From an uncultured Mucilaginibacter sp. (GTDB lineage: Bacteria; Bacteroidota; Bacteroidia; Sphingobacteriales; Sphingobacteriaceae): a DNA stretch of 26,765 bases. Location: NCBI GenBank assembly GCA_946479225.1, contig CAMLFI010000002.1, positions 1 to 26,765 on the forward strand, read 5' to 3'. The notes beneath the pieces are model-generated. The model made no database searches. It was given only the letters and a program-made list of their open reading frames with translations, and was not told where the DNA came from. The first letter of the stretch is position 1. Each line of letters starts with the position of its first letter. The position numbers and the translations under genes were made by a program. Shown piece by piece: positions 1 to 7,970 of the stretch.

Positions 1-2277
1 AGTAATGCCAACAAGGTTATTGAGGATGTAAAAGCTAAACTGGCAGAGATACAATCCAATTCGTTCCCCAAGGGAATGCATTATGAGGTCAGCTATGACG
101 TATCCAAATTTCTCGATGCGTCTATAGATAAAGTTATCCATACACTGGTGGAAGCATTTATATTGGTGAGCCTGGTGGTATTCATCTTCCTCGGCGACTG
201 GCGTTCAACGCTTATACCGGCCATTGCGGTGCCCGTATCGCTTATCGGTACGTTTATGTTTATGCAGTTTTTTGGCATCACATTAAACCTTATTACCCTG
301 TTTGCGCTGGTACTGGCTATTGGTATTGTGGTGGATAATGCAATAGTTGTGATCGAGGCAGTGCACGCCAAGATGGAGGCCAAGCACTATTCGCCCCGCA
401 AGGCAACAATTGAAGCCCTGCACGAAATAAGTGGGGCCATTATAGCCATTACGTTTGTAATGGCGGCGGTGTTTATCCCGGTAGCATTCATGTCGGGCCC
501 GGTAGGTATTTTTTACCGGCAGTTCTCTATCACCATGGCCACGTCTATTGTGCTGTCGGGTTTGGTTGCCCTAACGCTTACCCCTGCCTTGTGCGTAATA
601 ATGCTTAAAAACAATCATGGCAAGCCAAAAAAACGCAGTATAGTTGATAAAATGCTCGATGCGTTTAACAACCGGTTTGATAAACTTTCGGGTAGATACA
701 TAGCCTTGCTGGGCGTAATTGCTAACCGCCGCATGGTTACATTTTTAATGCTGATAGGTTTTTGTATAGGCACCTGGTTGCTTAATACCAGCCTGCCAAG
801 CGGTTTTATTCCTAATGAGGACCAGGGCATGTTTTATGCCATTATCCAAACTCCGCCGGGCTCTTCGTTGGAAAGAACGAACGAGATAGCTGAACGAATA
901 CAAAAAATTGCCGAGAAAATGGAAGAGGTGAAGTCCGTATCAGCTTTGGCCGGGTACGAGGTGCTTACCGAAGGTACGGGCTCTAACTCAGGCACTTGTT
1001 TAATCAACCTAAAAAGCTGGGAGGATAGAAAACACTCTGTTCAGCAGGTAATAGACGAACTGGAAGAAAAATGTAAGGACATAACGGGTGCCAACATTGA
1101 GTTTTTTCAACCTCCTGCCGTACCGGGTTACGGAGCCGCGGGTGGTTTTGAGCTGCGCTTGTTAGACAAATCAGGGTCAGGCGATTACAAAAAAATGGAG
1201 ACGGTAAGCGATGAGTTTGTCCGCGAGTTAAATAAACGGCCGGAACTATCGTCTGTATTCAGTTTTTACAGCGCCAGCTTCCCGCAGTATAAATTAAATG
1301 TTGATAACGACCTGGCGCAGCAAAAAGGCGTAACTATTGACAACGCCATGAACACGCTATCTACGCTCATAGGTAGTAACTACGAGATCAGCTTTATTCA
1401 GTTTGGCCGCCAATACAAGGTGATCATACAGGCACTGCCGCAATACCGGGCGCTACCCGAGGATATATTGAAACTGTATGTAAAGAACGACCGCGACGAG
1501 ATGGTGCCATTTTCGGCTTTCATGAAAATGGAAAAAGTTTACGGCCTTTCTGAGATCACACGGCATAACATGTACAACTCGGCGCAAATAAGTGGTTCTG
1601 CCGCGCCGGGATACAGCAGCGGTACAGCATTGACCGTAATAGCAGATGTGGCGCAAAAAACATTGCCACGTGGTTTTGGCATAGACTGGGCCGGTATCTC
1701 AAAAGATGAATCATCCCGTGGTAACGAGGCAGTTTATATCTTCCTGATCTGTCTGGGCTTTGTTTACTTCATTCTGTGTGCACAGTATGAAAGTTTCATT
1801 TTGCCATTCTCGGTTATCCTATCGCTTGTTGCAGGCATATTCGGCGCCTTATTGTTCCTCAAAATATTTGGTTTGGAGAACAATATATACGCGCAGGTAG
1901 CCATTATCATGCTCATCGGTCTACTTGGTAAGAATGCGGTACTTATAGTTGAGTTTGGCGCACAGCAACATCGCGCCGGCGAGACTGTACTTCAGTCGGC
2001 AATAACCGCTGCCAAAGTAAGGTTCAGGCCCATTTTGATGACATCCTTCGCGTTTATCGCCGGTTTGATCCCGCTGATGTTTGCGTCAGATCCCGGTAAA
2101 TTGGGTAACAGAACCATAGGTAGCGCAGCCGCAGGCGGTATGCTTATCGGGACCGTTTTTGGATTGCTCATCATCCCCGGTCTGTACTTCATATTTGGAA
2201 CGATAGCAGCGAAACATAAGCTTGTTCATGACGAAGAAGAAAATCCGTTAACCGAAGAAATTGACAACAATGTTTAA
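1..2277 (+). CDS. RND efflux transporter permease (AcrB/HAE1-like), 5'-truncated by window edge
   Basis: Inner-membrane RND pump subunit that exports drugs or other toxic compounds using the proton gradient, working with a periplasmic adaptor and an outer-membrane factor. The reading frame is open from base 1, so the gene starts outside the window; 758 codons are visible, against roughly 1040 for the family, so about the first 280-300 residues are missing. Visible parts are the end of the first porter region, TM2-TM6 (hydrophobic runs from about base 140 to 600), the second porter domain and TM8-TM12 (about 1730-2200). The TM4 relay motif reads VVDNAIVVIEA (D at 334-336, N at 337-339) where AcrB has two Asp. 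The TM10 Lys is present in LLGKNAV (1930-1932). It overlaps the downstream outer-membrane factor by 8 nt, so the two are one operon; the adaptor gene probably lies upstream, off the window. Confidence 0.95.
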   Translation, partial: SNANKVIEDVKAKLAEIQSNSFPKGMHYEVSYDVSKFLDASIDKVIHTLVEAFILVSLVVFIFLGDWRSTLIPAIAVPVSLIGTFMFMQFFGITLNLITLFALVLAIGIVVDNAIVVIEAVHAKMEAKHYSPRKATIEALHEISGAIIAITFVMAAVFIPVAFMSGPVGIFYRQFSITMATSIVLSGLVALTLTPALCVIMLKNNHGKPKKRSIVDKMLDAFNNRFDKLSGRYIALLGVIANRRMVTFLMLIGFCIGTWLLNTSLPSGFIPNEDQGMFYAIIQTPPGSSLERTNEIAERIQKIAEKMEEVKSVSALAGYEVLTEGTGSNSGTCLINLKSWEDRKHSVQQVIDELEEKCKDITGANIEFFQPPAVPGYGAAGGFELRLLDKSGSGDYKKMETVSDEFVRELNKRPELSSVFSFYSASFPQYKLNVDNDLAQQKGVTIDNAMNTLSTLIGSNYEISFIQFGRQYKVIIQALPQYRALPEDILKLYVKNDRDEMVPFSAFMKMEKVYGLSEITRHNMYNSAQISGSAAPGYSSGTALTVIADVAQKTLPRGFGIDWAGISKDESSRGNEAVYIFLICLGFVYFILCAQYESFILPFSVILSLVAGIFGALLFLKIFGLENNIYAQVAIIMLIGLLGKNAVLIVEFGAQQHRAGETVLQSAITAAKVRFRPILMTSFAFIAGLIPLMFASDPGKLGNRTIGSAAAGGMLIGTVFGLLIIPGLYFIFGTIAAKHKLVHDEEENPLTEEIDNNV

Positions 2278-3703
2278 AATAAGCAAAATAACCTATTACG
2301 CCCTTTCGGGCATTTGCATTATTGCGGCGGGGTGTAAAATCCCCGCTGTAACGCAATCCGCGGGCATGCGGCCGGGACCGGCATCATTCAACAGCAGTAC
2401 CGATACCTTAAACACCGCAGCAACCAACTGGCGCAGCTTTTTTAAGGATAAGTACCTGGCTGATCTGATTGACACCGCGCTTAATAACAACCAGGAGTTA
2501 CTGATAACGTTTCAGGAGATTGAAATGGCCAGGAACGATATCAGGATAAAAAAAGGTGCTATGCTGCCATCAGTGGGATTGCGTGCGGGCCTTGGTGTGG
2601 ATAAGGTAGCACGTTATACAAGCCAGGGCGCAGGCGATGCGTCTACCGAGATCACACCAGGAAAAGAAGTGCCGGAAGCCCTGATGGATTATTCTGTGGC
2701 GGCGGTTGCCAATTGGGAAGTGGATATTTGGAAGAAGCTAAGCAACGCCAAGCAAGCTGCTGTTAAACGCTACCTGTCAACCGTTGAAGGCAAGAACTTT
2801 GTTTTAAGTAACCTGGTAGCCGAGGTAGCAGATTCTTATTACGAATTGCAGGCGCTGGATAATCAGCTAGATATTGTACGCCAAACCATAACCCTCCAAA
2901 AACAGGCGCTTGATGTTGTAAAACTTCAAAAAAATGCATCCCGAGCTACAGAGCTGGGAGTTAAAAAATTTGAAGCAGAGGTTTTGGGCTCGCAAAGCCG
3001 CGAATTTGATATACTACAGCAGATAAAAGAAACGGAAAATCGCATTAACTTTTTATTAGCCCGCTATCCGCAGGAAATACCCCGGGATAAGGCAAGTTTC
3101 TTGTCAGGAGTACCGGCCTTAATTAATTACGGCATACCTGCACAAATGTTGTCAAATCGCCCTGATATTAAACAAGCCGAGTTTGAACTGGAAGCCGCCA
3201 AGCTTGATGTAGGAGTGGCAAGGAAAGAGTTTTATCCTTCGCTCAATATCTCGGCTGCGGTAGGTATACAGGCATTTGACCCGTCGTACCTTGTTAAGTT
3301 TCCTGCCTCTATATTATGGAACCTGGTTGGCGAGGTTACTGCACCGTTGGTCAATCGTAATGCAATAAAGGCGGAATACCTTAATGCAAACGCAAGGCAG
3401 CAGCAAGCGCTTTACAATTATCAGCGCACTGTACTTAATGCCTATATGGAAGTTGCTACCGAACTTTCGCGTATTGACAACCTGGAGAAAAGCTACGATC
3501 TTAAATCAAAACAGGTAGGGGCATTAACAACGTCAATAGATATTGCTAATGACTTGTTCAAATTTGCCCGGGCAGATTATTTTGAGGTACTGATGACGCA
3601 GCGCGATGCACTGGAATCAAAACTGGAAATGGTTGAAACCCGTAAGGCGCAGTTGATAGCGACAAGCAACATTTATAAGTTTTTAGGCGGAGGCTGGAAA
3701 TAG
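2270..3703 (+). CDS. Outer-membrane efflux lipoprotein (OprM/NodT family)
   Basis: Outer-membrane channel of a tripartite RND pump. The protein is 477 residues from ATG 2270; an in-frame TTG at 2261 is possible but the ATG gives a clean lipoprotein signal: K-rich start, hydrophobic stretch, then a lipobox ending AAGC with the acylated Cys at residue 22. Two related outer-membrane efflux (OEP) repeats follow, visible as long helical stretches, e.g. the YYELQALDNQLDIV segment and the second-half motif SNRPDIKQAEFELEAAKLDVGVARKEFYPSL, which is the family hallmark (RPDI..AE..L.AA...V..A...FYP). The ATG lies 8 nt inside the end of the RND gene, so expression is translationally coupled. No Rho-independent terminator follows, but a strong hairpin sits at 3746-3779. 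Confidence 0.95.
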   Translation: MFKISKITYYALSGICIIAAGCKIPAVTQSAGMRPGPASFNSSTDTLNTAATNWRSFFKDKYLADLIDTALNNNQELLITFQEIEMARNDIRIKKGAMLPSVGLRAGLGVDKVARYTSQGAGDASTEITPGKEVPEALMDYSVAAVANWEVDIWKKLSNAKQAAVKRYLSTVEGKNFVLSNLVAEVADSYYELQALDNQLDIVRQTITLQKQALDVVKLQKNASRATELGVKKFEAEVLGSQSREFDILQQIKETENRINFLLARYPQEIPRDKASFLSGVPALINYGIPAQMLSNRPDIKQAEFELEAAKLDVGVARKEFYPSLNISAAVGIQAFDPSYLVKFPASILWNLVGEVTAPLVNRNAIKAEYLNANARQQQALYNYQRTVLNAYMEVATELSRIDNLEKSYDLKSKQVGALTTSIDIANDLFKFARADYFEVLMTQRDALESKLEMVETRKAQLIATSNIYKFLGGGWK

Positions 3704-3745
3704 CATTAAAGACCCCCGGTTTGAGTTGGTTAATCGGCAGGCGCG

Positions 3746-3779
3746 CATATTGCGGCGATGGCAACATCGCTGCAATATG
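3746..3779. repeat. 15-bp inverted repeat with GCAA loop (mRNA hairpin) after the efflux operon
   Basis: The arms 3746-3760 and 3765-3779 are complementary at 14 of 15 positions, with the remaining pair G-T, and enclose the tetraloop GCAA, a GNRA type. No T-run follows on either strand, so it is not a textbook intrinsic terminator. It may protect the 3' end of the efflux mRNA, act in Rho-dependent termination, or be a copy of a dispersed palindromic element. The pairing is seen directly; the role is inferred. Confidence 0.7.
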
Positions 3780-3824
3780 GCCAGCGTCCATAAAGCTAAA
3801 CGCTAACACAAACGTTGAGACATG

Positions 3825-3874
3825 TGCACATCCGCATATTTGCACATCTGCACATTCTCTCATATCTGCACATT
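3825..3874 (+). repeat. Degenerate 8-bp tandem repeat (consensus TGCACATY)
   Basis: Successive units read TGCACATC, CGCATATT, TGCACATC, TGCACATT, a 10-nt CTCTCATATC, then TGCACATT. The array ends 3 nt before the putative -7 element of the rlmD-type gene. If translated in the frame of that gene it gives a Cys/Thr/His-rich stretch unlike the protein family, so it is taken as non-coding. Function unknown; it may be a variable spacer next to the promoter. Confidence 0.7.
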
Positions 3875-3877
3875 TGC

Positions 3878-3885
3878 TACCTTTG
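3878..3885 (+). promoter_or_regulatory. Putative -7 element (TACCTTTG) of the rRNA methyltransferase gene
   Basis: An exact match to the Bacteroidota TAnnTTTG -7 element ends 5 nt before ATG 3891, so the transcript would start at or very near the start codon. No good TTTG -33 element is visible at the usual 19-21 nt upstream; the tandem repeat occupies that position. Confidence 0.55.
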
Positions 3886-3890
3886 CAGCA

Positions 3891-5306
3891 ATGAGCAGAG
3901 GAAAAGGAACAAAAGCGCCCCAGGTTTTTGAAGACATAAGCATTGTTGATATTGCCGAAGAAGGTAAGGGTGTTGGCAAAGCCGACGACTTTGTGCTTTT
4001 TGTAGAAAGGGCCGTGCCCGGCGATGTGGTAGATGTACAGGTATATCGCAGCAAAAAAAACTTTGGCGAAGCAAAAATAATTGCCCTTAAACAGCCCAGC
4101 ATTCATCGCGTGGCTGCTTTTTGCGAGCATTTTGGCACCTGCGGCGGGTGCAAATGGCAACACATGACGTATGATGCCCAATTACAATTCAAACAAAAGT
4201 CAGTAGCTGATGCTTTAGGCAGATTGGCTAAAATTGAGGTAGGCGGGATGCTTCCCATTGTGGCTTCGCCTGCTGACAGGTATTATCGTAACAAACTGGA
4301 ATTCACCTTCAGCAACAAACGCTGGCTGTACGATGGCGAGAACCGTGACGATGCGGAACTAAACATGAATGCACTCGGCTTTCACATCCCCGGCAGGTTT
4401 GATAAAATTTTAGATGTAAGGCATTGTTATTTACAGGCCGATCCTTCAAATTCCATTCGCAACAGTATTGACACCTTTGCGCGTGCTAACGATTATACGT
4501 ACTATGATCTGCGCAACCACGCGGGCAACTTGCGTAACCTTATTATTCGTACCTCATCCACCGGAGAACTGATGGTAATTGTTGTTTTCGCTTACGCGGA
4601 TGAAGAGCAGGTGAATAAGCTGATGGGGTTTGTTGAGACTGAGTTTCCTGAGATAACCTCCCTGCTATACATCCTCAACGAAAAAAAGAACGACACCATT
4701 TTTGACCAGGAAGTACACGCCTGGAAAGGCCCTGAATATATACACGAGGAAATGAATAGCATACGGTTTCGGATAGGGCCGAAGTCATTTTATCAAACCA
4801 ACTCGGCACAGGCGCTGCGCTTGTACGAAATAACCCGCGACCTTGCGGGTTTTAAAGGTGATGAGCTCGTTTACGACCTTTACACTGGCGCCGGCACCAT
4901 TGCCAACTTTGTTGCGGGCAGCGTACGCGAGGTAGTAGGTGTTGAATATGTACCTGATGCGATTGAGGACGCTAAGATCAACAGCGCTATTAATAACATC
5001 AGCAATACTAAGTTTTACGCAGGCGATATGAAAGATGTGCTTTCGGCAGCATTTGTTGCGGAGCATGGCAAGCCCGATGTTATTATAACTGATCCGCCGC
5101 GGGCAGGGATGCACCCAGATGTGGTAGAAAGGCTAATGGAAATCGAAGCTGAAAAGATTGTGTACGTAAGTTGCAATGCCGCCACGCAAGCGCGTGATCT
5201 GCTTGTGCTAAAAGAAAAATACGACGTGGAAACCATACAACCTGTTGATATGTTTCCGCATACACAGCATGTGGAGAATGTGGTGCTTTTGAGAATTAAG
5301 AAATAA
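3891..5306 (+). CDS. rlmD: 23S rRNA (uracil-5-)-methyltransferase, RumA/RlmD family
   Basis: SAM-dependent enzyme that makes 5-methyluridine in 23S rRNA (the family also includes RlmCD and tRNA TrmA-like enzymes, so the exact target is not certain). The protein is 471 residues from ATG 3891. It has an N-terminal TRAM domain (about 12-68), an iron-sulfur cluster set in CEHFGTCGGCKW (Cys78, 84, 87) with a fourth candidate at Cys179, an SAM-binding region with DLYTGAGTIANF (329-340), the DPPRAG motif (401-406), the catalytic nucleophile Cys428 in YVSCN, and the terminal FPHTQHVENVVLL signature. An upstream in-frame ATG at 3822 exists, but the 23 extra residues are translated from the tandem repeat and lie upstream of the -7 element, so it is rejected. 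The next gene follows after 21 nt and may be co-transcribed. Confidence 0.93.
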   Translation: MSRGKGTKAPQVFEDISIVDIAEEGKGVGKADDFVLFVERAVPGDVVDVQVYRSKKNFGEAKIIALKQPSIHRVAAFCEHFGTCGGCKWQHMTYDAQLQFKQKSVADALGRLAKIEVGGMLPIVASPADRYYRNKLEFTFSNKRWLYDGENRDDAELNMNALGFHIPGRFDKILDVRHCYLQADPSNSIRNSIDTFARANDYTYYDLRNHAGNLRNLIIRTSSTGELMVIVVFAYADEEQVNKLMGFVETEFPEITSLLYILNEKKNDTIFDQEVHAWKGPEYIHEEMNSIRFRIGPKSFYQTNSAQALRLYEITRDLAGFKGDELVYDLYTGAGTIANFVAGSVREVVGVEYVPDAIEDAKINSAINNISNTKFYAGDMKDVLSAAFVAEHGKPDVIITDPPRAGMHPDVVERLMEIEAEKIVYVSCNAATQARDLLVLKEKYDVETIQPVDMFPHTQHVENVVLLRIKK

Positions 5307-5327
5307 GAGGCAAGAATCAAGATATAT

Positions 5328-5723
5328 ATGAATCCGGAAGATCTGCTTAATGAAGGCAGCGGCCCCCAACAGCCGGCAGCCAAAAGTCCGCTCCTAAGTT
5401 TAGAGCACGACCTTAAAGTTTTTAACGATGCCATCCGCGAGGTGGCGGTTGAGATAATAGTTGAAGGGTTATCTAAATACCCCATTTTTATAGCGCATCA
5501 GCATGAGTTAAAGTTAGGCGAAGTTATACTTGACCGCCATGAATTAAACTCTGAATGGACCATTCACGCATCTACCCTTGAGGAGTTTGTTGACCGTGGT
5601 GTAATAAAACCGGAGCTTAAAGAGCGTTTTATTGCCAGCTACAAAAGCCCCAAGGACCACATGTGTGTATTTGTTGTGGTGCCAGAGGGGGCAAACTTCG
5701 TTTACTTCCCCTATATAAAATAG
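5328..5723 (+). CDS. Conserved-looking small protein of unknown function
   Basis: A 131-residue soluble protein with no signal peptide or membrane segment. I do not recognise a family. The first 25 residues are low in order (NEGSGPQQPAAKSP); the rest alternates predicted helices and strands, with hydrophobic strands VCVFVVVPEG-like near residues 112-121 and a compact end reading FVYFPYIK. It is acidic overall. It begins 21 nt after the rRNA methyltransferase stop, so co-transcription is likely. Codon use matches its neighbours, which supports a real gene rather than a chance frame. Confidence 0.75.
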   Translation: MNPEDLLNEGSGPQQPAAKSPLLSLEHDLKVFNDAIREVAVEIIVEGLSKYPIFIAHQHELKLGEVILDRHELNSEWTIHASTLEEFVDRGVIKPELKERFIASYKSPKDHMCVFVVVPEGANFVYFPYIK

Positions 5724-5838
5724 CGTCTGCCATTTTATTATTTAATGTTTAAATGTTGTGATTTGCAGCTATCTTTACCATAAGAATCTGATCTGCTATA
5801 AATTTTCGTGTTGCAACACGTATAACACTACCTATATA

Positions 5839-6354
5839 ATGGAATCTTCAGACAAAACATTACTCATTCTTAATAAACAGCAAATACAGCAAAAGATAGA
5901 CAGAATTGCCTACCAGATACTGGAAGATAATTTTGACGAAGAGGAGATACTCATTGCGGGTATGTTGCCACGCGGCGGGCACTTAGCCGCGCGCCTTAAA
6001 AAAGTACTTGATGAGATAGCGCCTTTTAAAACCAGGCTGCTTACTATTAAGATTGATCGTTTTAGTACCAGCCTTAATGCTCAGATTGATTTTGAGCTGG
6101 AAGAATGCACCAATAAGACTGTTATTTTGGTAGATGACGTTCTGAATAGCGGAAAATCATTAGCGTATGGTTTTGGCGTTTTTTTGGACGCGCCGTTAAA
6201 GAAGCTACGCACTGTTGTTTTGGTTGACCGTAACCACAAAAACTTCCCGGTAAATACTGATTATGCAGGGATTGCATTATCAACTATTATAAAGCAACAT
6301 ATTGATGTAGTGCTGGATGAAGATGGGCAGGAAGATGCCGTTTACCTGAGGTAA
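5839..6354 (+). CDS. PyrR-like phosphoribosyltransferase family protein
   Basis: A type I phosphoribosyltransferase fold of 171 residues from ATG 5839; a longer frame from GTG 5758 adds 27 residues without family similarity. The PRPP-binding loop reads VILVDDVLNSGKS (residues 95-107), and the C-terminal half follows PyrR closely: VVLVDRNHKNFPVNTDYAGIA around 126-146 and a final VVLDEDGQEDAVYL. The first half carries the GMLPRGGHLAARL segment (41-53), matching the nucleotide-loop region of PyrR. PyrR is a uracil phosphoribosyltransferase and, in Firmicutes, an mRNA-binding attenuator; here the flexible region after TIKIDRF differs from PyrR, and no pyrimidine genes are nearby, so RNA regulation should not be assumed. 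A TATCTTTA -7-like element lies at 5770-5777. Confidence 0.85.
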   Translation: MESSDKTLLILNKQQIQQKIDRIAYQILEDNFDEEEILIAGMLPRGGHLAARLKKVLDEIAPFKTRLLTIKIDRFSTSLNAQIDFELEECTNKTVILVDDVLNSGKSLAYGFGVFLDAPLKKLRTVVLVDRNHKNFPVNTDYAGIALSTIIKQHIDVVLDEDGQEDAVYLR

Positions 6355-6452
6355 TAATTAAATTAATAGCAGCTAAGAACACAGCTAATTAAAAAGCTGT
6401 TGTTACATTACATAAAGTTGTTGCCGCTCCTTACAACACAACATTAGTTCGA

Positions 6453-7538
6453 ATGGCAGAAAAGATCAAAATACTTTACCTGGATGACGAGATAGACAAC
6501 CTTACAGGCTTTAAAGCCTCGTTCAGGTTAGACTATCAGGTCTTCACTGCTGTAAATGTTCAGGGAGCAATAGATTACCTCACAGAGCACCCGGACATAA
6601 GGATCATATTTTGCGATCAACGTATGCCCGGAAAAACCGGCGTTGAGTTTTTCGAACAAATTAGAGGCACTTTCCCGGCGCCCATACGCATACTCATCAC
6701 GGCTTATGTAGATATTGAGTCGGTTATTGAAGCTATCAACAGGGGTAATATTTTCAGGTTTATTAAAAAACCCTGGGATGCTGCAGATGTTATCTCGGCT
6801 ATTGATGAAGCCAACAAGTTTTATCATACAAATTCAATACTTACTGTAAAAAATGAAGAGCTGCGAAAGGCATATGCGGAATTAGATAAGTTTGCCTACA
6901 GTGTAAGCCATGATATAAGAGGACCACTTTCGGGTATTTTAGGGGCGATAACTGTAGCGCGGGAGATCTATGATATCAACGAAATGAAAGAGATGCTTTT
7001 CCTGATGGAAAAATCTCTCAAAAAACTGGATACCTACATTTTAAGCATGCATGATTATTACAGCTTGCAACGCGGCGAATTGCGTATTAAAGACGTCGAC
7101 TTTAACAAGGTAGCAGAAGAACTGAGAGACATTTATCGTGTGATGGCAGATACCAACAATATCGACTTCAATATCACTGTTGACCAGCGTGAGCCGTTCA
7201 GAAGCGATATTGGACCATTGAAACTTATTTTAAACAACCTTTTATCAAACGCGTTTAAATATCAAAGTAAGGCCAGCGACGATAAAAAAGTGGAATTGAC
7301 CATGTTGGTGCACCGGGGTACCCTTCATATTGAGGTAAAGGATACAGGAATAGGAATATTGGGTAATCATATTAACGAAATATTTAACCTGTTTTACCGC
7401 GCCAGCTCGCAGGAAGCCGGTTCCGGGTTCGGTTTATACAATGTAAAAAGCGCACTGTTAAAACTTAACGGCCATATCGAGGTAAACTCCGCGCTTAATA
7501 AAGGAACAACGTTTAAAGTTACTGTCCCCACTAAATAA
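6453..7538 (+). CDS. Receiver-histidine kinase (REC-HisKA-HATPase_c) signalling protein
   Basis: A soluble 361-residue kinase whose input is an N-terminal receiver domain, so it is controlled by another kinase rather than by a ligand-binding sensor. Receiver residues: acidic pair D11-D12, phospho-acceptor D55 in CDQRMPG, Thr83, and Lys106 in KKPW. A short helical linker (about 122-147) leads to the HisKA H-box FAYSVSHDIRGPL with His153, then the HATPase domain with N-box NNLLSNAFKY (261-270), G1 box DTGIG (297-301) and G2 box GSGFGL (323-328). No transmembrane segment. The next gene, a single-domain receiver, begins 3 nt after the stop, so the two form an operon and probably a phosphotransfer pair. 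The receiver is closely related to that of the convergent gene at 7971-8435. Confidence 0.93.
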   Translation: MAEKIKILYLDDEIDNLTGFKASFRLDYQVFTAVNVQGAIDYLTEHPDIRIIFCDQRMPGKTGVEFFEQIRGTFPAPIRILITAYVDIESVIEAINRGNIFRFIKKPWDAADVISAIDEANKFYHTNSILTVKNEELRKAYAELDKFAYSVSHDIRGPLSGILGAITVAREIYDINEMKEMLFLMEKSLKKLDTYILSMHDYYSLQRGELRIKDVDFNKVAEELRDIYRVMADTNNIDFNITVDQREPFRSDIGPLKLILNNLLSNAFKYQSKASDDKKVELTMLVHRGTLHIEVKDTGIGILGNHINEIFNLFYRASSQEAGSGFGLYNVKSALLKLNGHIEVNSALNKGTTFKVTVPTK

Positions 7539-7541
7539 GAG

Positions 7542-7964
7542 ATGGATCTATCATTTATGGTAATTGACGATACGGAGCTTGATCATTTCATCGTAAAGAA
7601 AATGGTTCTCCACGCCGATAAACGCTTTGAGGTTAAGGCGTTTTATGAAGCCATGTCAGCCCTTGCCCATATAAAGGGGGAGGGCGAAATGTTAAAAGAC
7701 GGCCCCTATACATTGGTCTTGCTTGATATATATATGCCTATGATGAATGGCTATGAATTTTTAGACGAATTTGAAGCGCTTGATCCCGCTATACAGGATA
7801 AATACTACATTGTAGTGCTAACCTCATCGCATGAACCGGCAGACATGAATCGGATCGGTGCCTATAAAAGTACTAAAGGCTTATTAAGCAAGCCACTCTT
7901 AGCAGAGGACCTTTCGGCGGTAATAAACCGGATGATAACCGAAAAAAATATAAAATTAGTTTAA
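7542..7964 (+). CDS. Single-domain response regulator (CheY-like receiver)
   Basis: A 140-residue stand-alone receiver with no output domain. Key residues are visible: D9-D10, phospho-acceptor D62 in LLDIYMPMMNG, T94-S95 in VVLTSS, and Lys117 in LLSKPL. Bacteroidota receivers of this subtype (starting near VIDDTELDHFIVKK) usually sit beside hybrid or histidine kinases. The start is 3 nt after the kinase stop codon, implying co-translation and a role as phospho-acceptor or phosphate sink for that kinase. Its end is only 6 nt from the end of the convergent receiver gene. Confidence 0.92.
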   Translation: MDLSFMVIDDTELDHFIVKKMVLHADKRFEVKAFYEAMSALAHIKGEGEMLKDGPYTLVLLDIYMPMMNGYEFLDEFEALDPAIQDKYYIVVLTSSHEPADMNRIGAYKSTKGLLSKPLLAEDLSAVINRMITEKNIKLV

Positions 7965-7970
7965 AGGGCT

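Noticed and set aside
3825..3874. Short CRISPR-like array
   Set aside because: Units are 8 bp and contiguous, with no spacers and no cas genes.
3822..3890. N-terminal extension of the rRNA methyltransferase from ATG 3822
   Set aside because: The extra residues are translated from the tandem repeat, have no counterpart in the family, and lie upstream of the -7 element.
3558..4181. Long minus-strand frame opposite the efflux lipoprotein and methyltransferase genes
   Set aside because: It overlaps two clear genes and a non-coding gap, and its product resembles no protein; it is a shadow frame.
5758..5838. Longer start (GTG 5758) for the PyrR-like protein
   Set aside because: The extra residues lack family similarity and cover a -7-like element at 5770-5777.
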